Assembly (NCBI RefSeq): GCF_001005295.1
Contig: NZ_LBMK01000002.1
Location: 2,132,726-2,184,079, forward strand
Source of the DNA: Streptomyces yangpuensis
GTDB taxonomy: Bacteria; Actinomycetota; Actinomycetes; Streptomycetales; Streptomycetaceae
Reading direction: 5' to 3'
DNA: 51,354 nt
Part shown: positions 49,788-51,354 of the stretch, piece after piece
How the letters are laid out: every line of letters starts with the position of its first letter
Numbering within the stretch: position 1 is the first letter of the stretch
The notes under the pieces: generated by a model
Told to the model about the DNA's origin: nothing
Seen by the model: only the letters and a program-made list of their open reading frames with translations
Database searches by the model: none
Translations under genes and position numbers: made by a program

Positions 49788-50405
49788 CCACTGAGGCTAA
49801 CCACCAGCTCAGCCCGGCCGACAGCCGGGCCCGGCACATCAGGTCTACGCCCACGGCACCGGCAGGCTCCGGGGGTCGACCGGCCCGGGTACGAAGACGG
49901 GGAGCCCGACTGGTAGAAGAGGTCGATGTCAGCCTCCTCCCCGCCGACGCACCGGTCGCCCGCCCCGTGCGGGGCGCGCGCTGCCGTCCGGAGCAGGGCA
50001 GCGGTCCGCATGCGGGTAGGACCACAGGATGCCTGTTTCCCGCGATGGCGACGGTACGGGCGGAGACGGTTTTGCGTGCCGAACTGGGCCCGGCAGCGTC
50101 GATGCCCTCCGCGCTCAGGCGCAGGACCAGGTCCGTGCCGAGCTGCGGGAGTTCGCCCGGAGCGTGGGCGGGCGCGATCATGAGACAGCCCGGCTGGGCA
50201 ACACCGACCCCCGGCCGCACGCGCACGGCCGGACGGGGCTGCGCCCCGGACTGCGCGCCCCTGGCCTCGTTGACTTCAAGCGACGGTTCTGGCACAGATC
50301 TTGGGGAGTCGTCGCGGAGAGTCATCGCGGTGTTCGAGGACGGCCGTCGTCCAGTTGGGGCGTCTACTCGGCGAATCCAGTTGCTTGGCTGGCGCGGCCC
50401 GTCGT
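49788..50405. other. Intergenic stretch, possible gene debris
   Basis: About 620 bp. A minus-strand frame near 50050-50200 reads PGELPQLGTDLVLRLSAEGI with coding-like codon use but without a start or continuation; it may be a broken gene. Nothing else recognised. Confidence 0.35.
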
Positions 50406-51143
50406 TCATCCGTCCGAATGTTCGCGGTGCAGGTACTCAGAGCGGGACTGGAGGATGTCCAGGGCCTCATGGATCGAGCAGCCGAGGTGGTCTCGGAACA
50501 GCTTGATGGCCTCGATGTTCCTGCCGCTGAGGATCTCCTTGTCCGCGAAGGAGAGCGGGCCGGCCGTCCAGGGGGCGGACGCGGGGTCTCCGCCTGGCCA
50601 GTCGACGTCGGTCAGCGTGGCGAGCAGGCGGCCGTCCGAGAGCGCCACCGCCACGTCCATGTCGCGGGCCGCTTTCTCCGTGAAGGCAACGGGTGCTGTG
50701 TGGTCCAGGAGAAGGACGAAGTGCTGGGCAATACGCTGCCACCACTCATCGAGTTCGCCGTCGCCGTCCAGGCGCAGGTTGGAGTTCCAGGCTGCCTGGG
50801 CGAGAACCGATACGAACAGCCCGAGGAAGTCCGACTTCAGCAGGTCGTCCGCGTGCTCGATCAGAATCGCGAGGTCCTGGTTCCCATGACCGGGACCGTG
50901 CCAGTCGTGGAGGCAGTCCACAAGCGCATCCCAGTTGTGGCCGAAGTAGCCGGGGAACGACAGCTCCCGGGCGAAGGTACGGAAGACGGACGCCGGATCC
51001 CGCATTTCCCGGCCGTCCAGCCGCAGGACCAGACCGTTTCGCTGCACGAGCGCGGCCGTTTCCGACGCCAGCCATGGGTCGGCCGGGGAGGTGAACACGA
51101 CCCATGGAGAGCGGTGTTCCGTCAGAGTGGGCTTGATCATCAT
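50406..51143 (-). CDS. Barstar-like protein
   Basis: 245 aa. LRLDGREMRDPASVFRTFAR, then ELSFPGYFGHNWDALVDCLH has the barstar core that blocks barnase-type RNases; the middle (ILIEHADDLLKSD, LLLDH) continues it. The C-terminal part NIEAIKLFRDHLGCSIHEAL resembles the helical C-terminal domain of ribosomal protein L7/L12. ATG 51143 with AAGGA upstream is preferred over GTG 51158. No RNase toxin gene is nearby, so it is an orphan inhibitor. Confidence 0.75.
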   Translation of the reverse strand: MMIKPTLTEHRSPWVVFTSPADPWLASETAALVQRNGLVLRLDGREMRDPASVFRTFARELSFPGYFGHNWDALVDCLHDWHGPGHGNQDLAILIEHADDLLKSDFLGLFVSVLAQAAWNSNLRLDGDGELDEWWQRIAQHFVLLLDHTAPVAFTEKAARDMDVAVALSDGRLLATLTDVDWPGGDPASAPWTAGPLSFADKEILSGRNIEAIKLFRDHLGCSIHEALDILQSRSEYLHREHSDG

Positions 51144-51232
51144 GGGAGATCCTTGCACGGCATGTGCTCGGAGCCCGAGTGATTAACCCGGGGCTTTCAC
51201 TTTGGGTCCGTCCGGATCGTGGGCGGGAACGC

Positions 51233-51303
51233 GAAAGTGCCTTCTGACCTGGGACGATGAACCTTGTCTCGGGGTTCTGTCGGTCCAGGTGGAAGGCACT
51301 TTC
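51233..51303. repeat. Long inverted repeat at start of an IS1380-like element
   Basis: GAAAGTGCCTT-CTG-ACCTGG faces CCAGGT-GG-AAGGCACTTTC (51285-51303). The pair lies directly before and across the presumed transposase start and is likely part of an insertion-sequence end. Confidence 0.55.
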
Positions 51304-51354
51304 TGCGTGCAGGGTATCGGTTCGCGTCCCAAGCTCCATGTCTCCACCGACGGT
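51289..51354 (+). CDS. IS1380-like transposase, N-terminal start (cut by window edge)
   Basis: GTG 51289 or GTG 51307 opens VQGIGSRPKLHVSTDG, which resembles the N-terminus of actinobacterial IS1380 transposases (RxRxHVSADGTGLVSHAG). Only 22 codons are in the window, so the rest cannot be judged. Confidence 0.45.
   Translation, partial: MEGTFCVQGIGSRPKLHVSTDG

Overview
High-GC actinobacterial DNA, almost certainly Streptomyces: nearly every third codon position is G or C, GTG starts and 4-nt start/stop overlaps are common, and the families present (streptogrisin-type protease, GH64/GH16 glucanases, StrR-like activator, DUF6461, DUF6233 and RHS fragments) are typical of that genus. No rRNA, complete tRNA or CRISPR array was seen.

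Left part (1-8.6 kb): the tail of an IS200/IS605 tnpB, a UBP zinc-finger/DUF427 pair, then a secreted polymer-degrading block. GH64 and GH16 beta-1,3-glucanases and a streptogrisin-like protease are read leftward. The glucanase pair and the protease each carry the same palindrome, GAGAGCGCTCTC, upstream, suggesting one LacI-type regulator controls a glucan-plus-protein lysis set. A 315-aa protein with an eCIS-effector-like motif and a methyltransferase follow.

8.6-10.1 kb is an intact TnpB element with a divergent ribbon-helix-helix gene; its right end abuts the stop codon of the next gene.

10.1-26.2 kb is the main discovery: a compact, apparently complete biosynthetic cluster for an unclassified ribosomal peptide. 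A 27-codon, cysteine-free precursor gene (17645-17728) is followed by a hairpin and a JmjC oxygenase, then M13 peptidase, M20 amidohydrolase and LOG-family genes. A first operon encodes an S9 peptidase, a NodU/CmcH carbamoyltransferase, a second JmjC oxygenase and a DinB-fold protein. An MFS exporter is divergent from it. A StrR-family activator is encoded at the right end, and StrR-type sites (GTTCAACCG-N11-CGGTTGAAC and a variant) lie upstream of both operons. The inferred scheme is leader-guided hydroxylation by the JmjC pair, O-carbamoylation of a new hydroxyl, proteolytic release and MFS export.

26.4-39.2 kb is mixed: SUKH-like immunity protein, a membrane alpha/beta hydrolase, TerC and a small zinc protein sharing an AT-rich element, DUF418 and DUF3592 membrane proteins, a Rieske oxygenase with a membrane partner, a receptor Ser/Thr kinase and a secreted cyclophilin.

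39.2-45 kb is a gene graveyard: GIY-YIG, RHS, kinase, GNAT, DUF6233, IS110 and toxin fragments, plus a tRNA 3'-end remnant, around an intact HxlR/NmrA pair. 45-51.4 kb holds DUF6461, a frameshifted TPR gene, a lipoprotein protease, an uncharacterised protein, a barstar-like protein and the start of an IS1380-like transposase.
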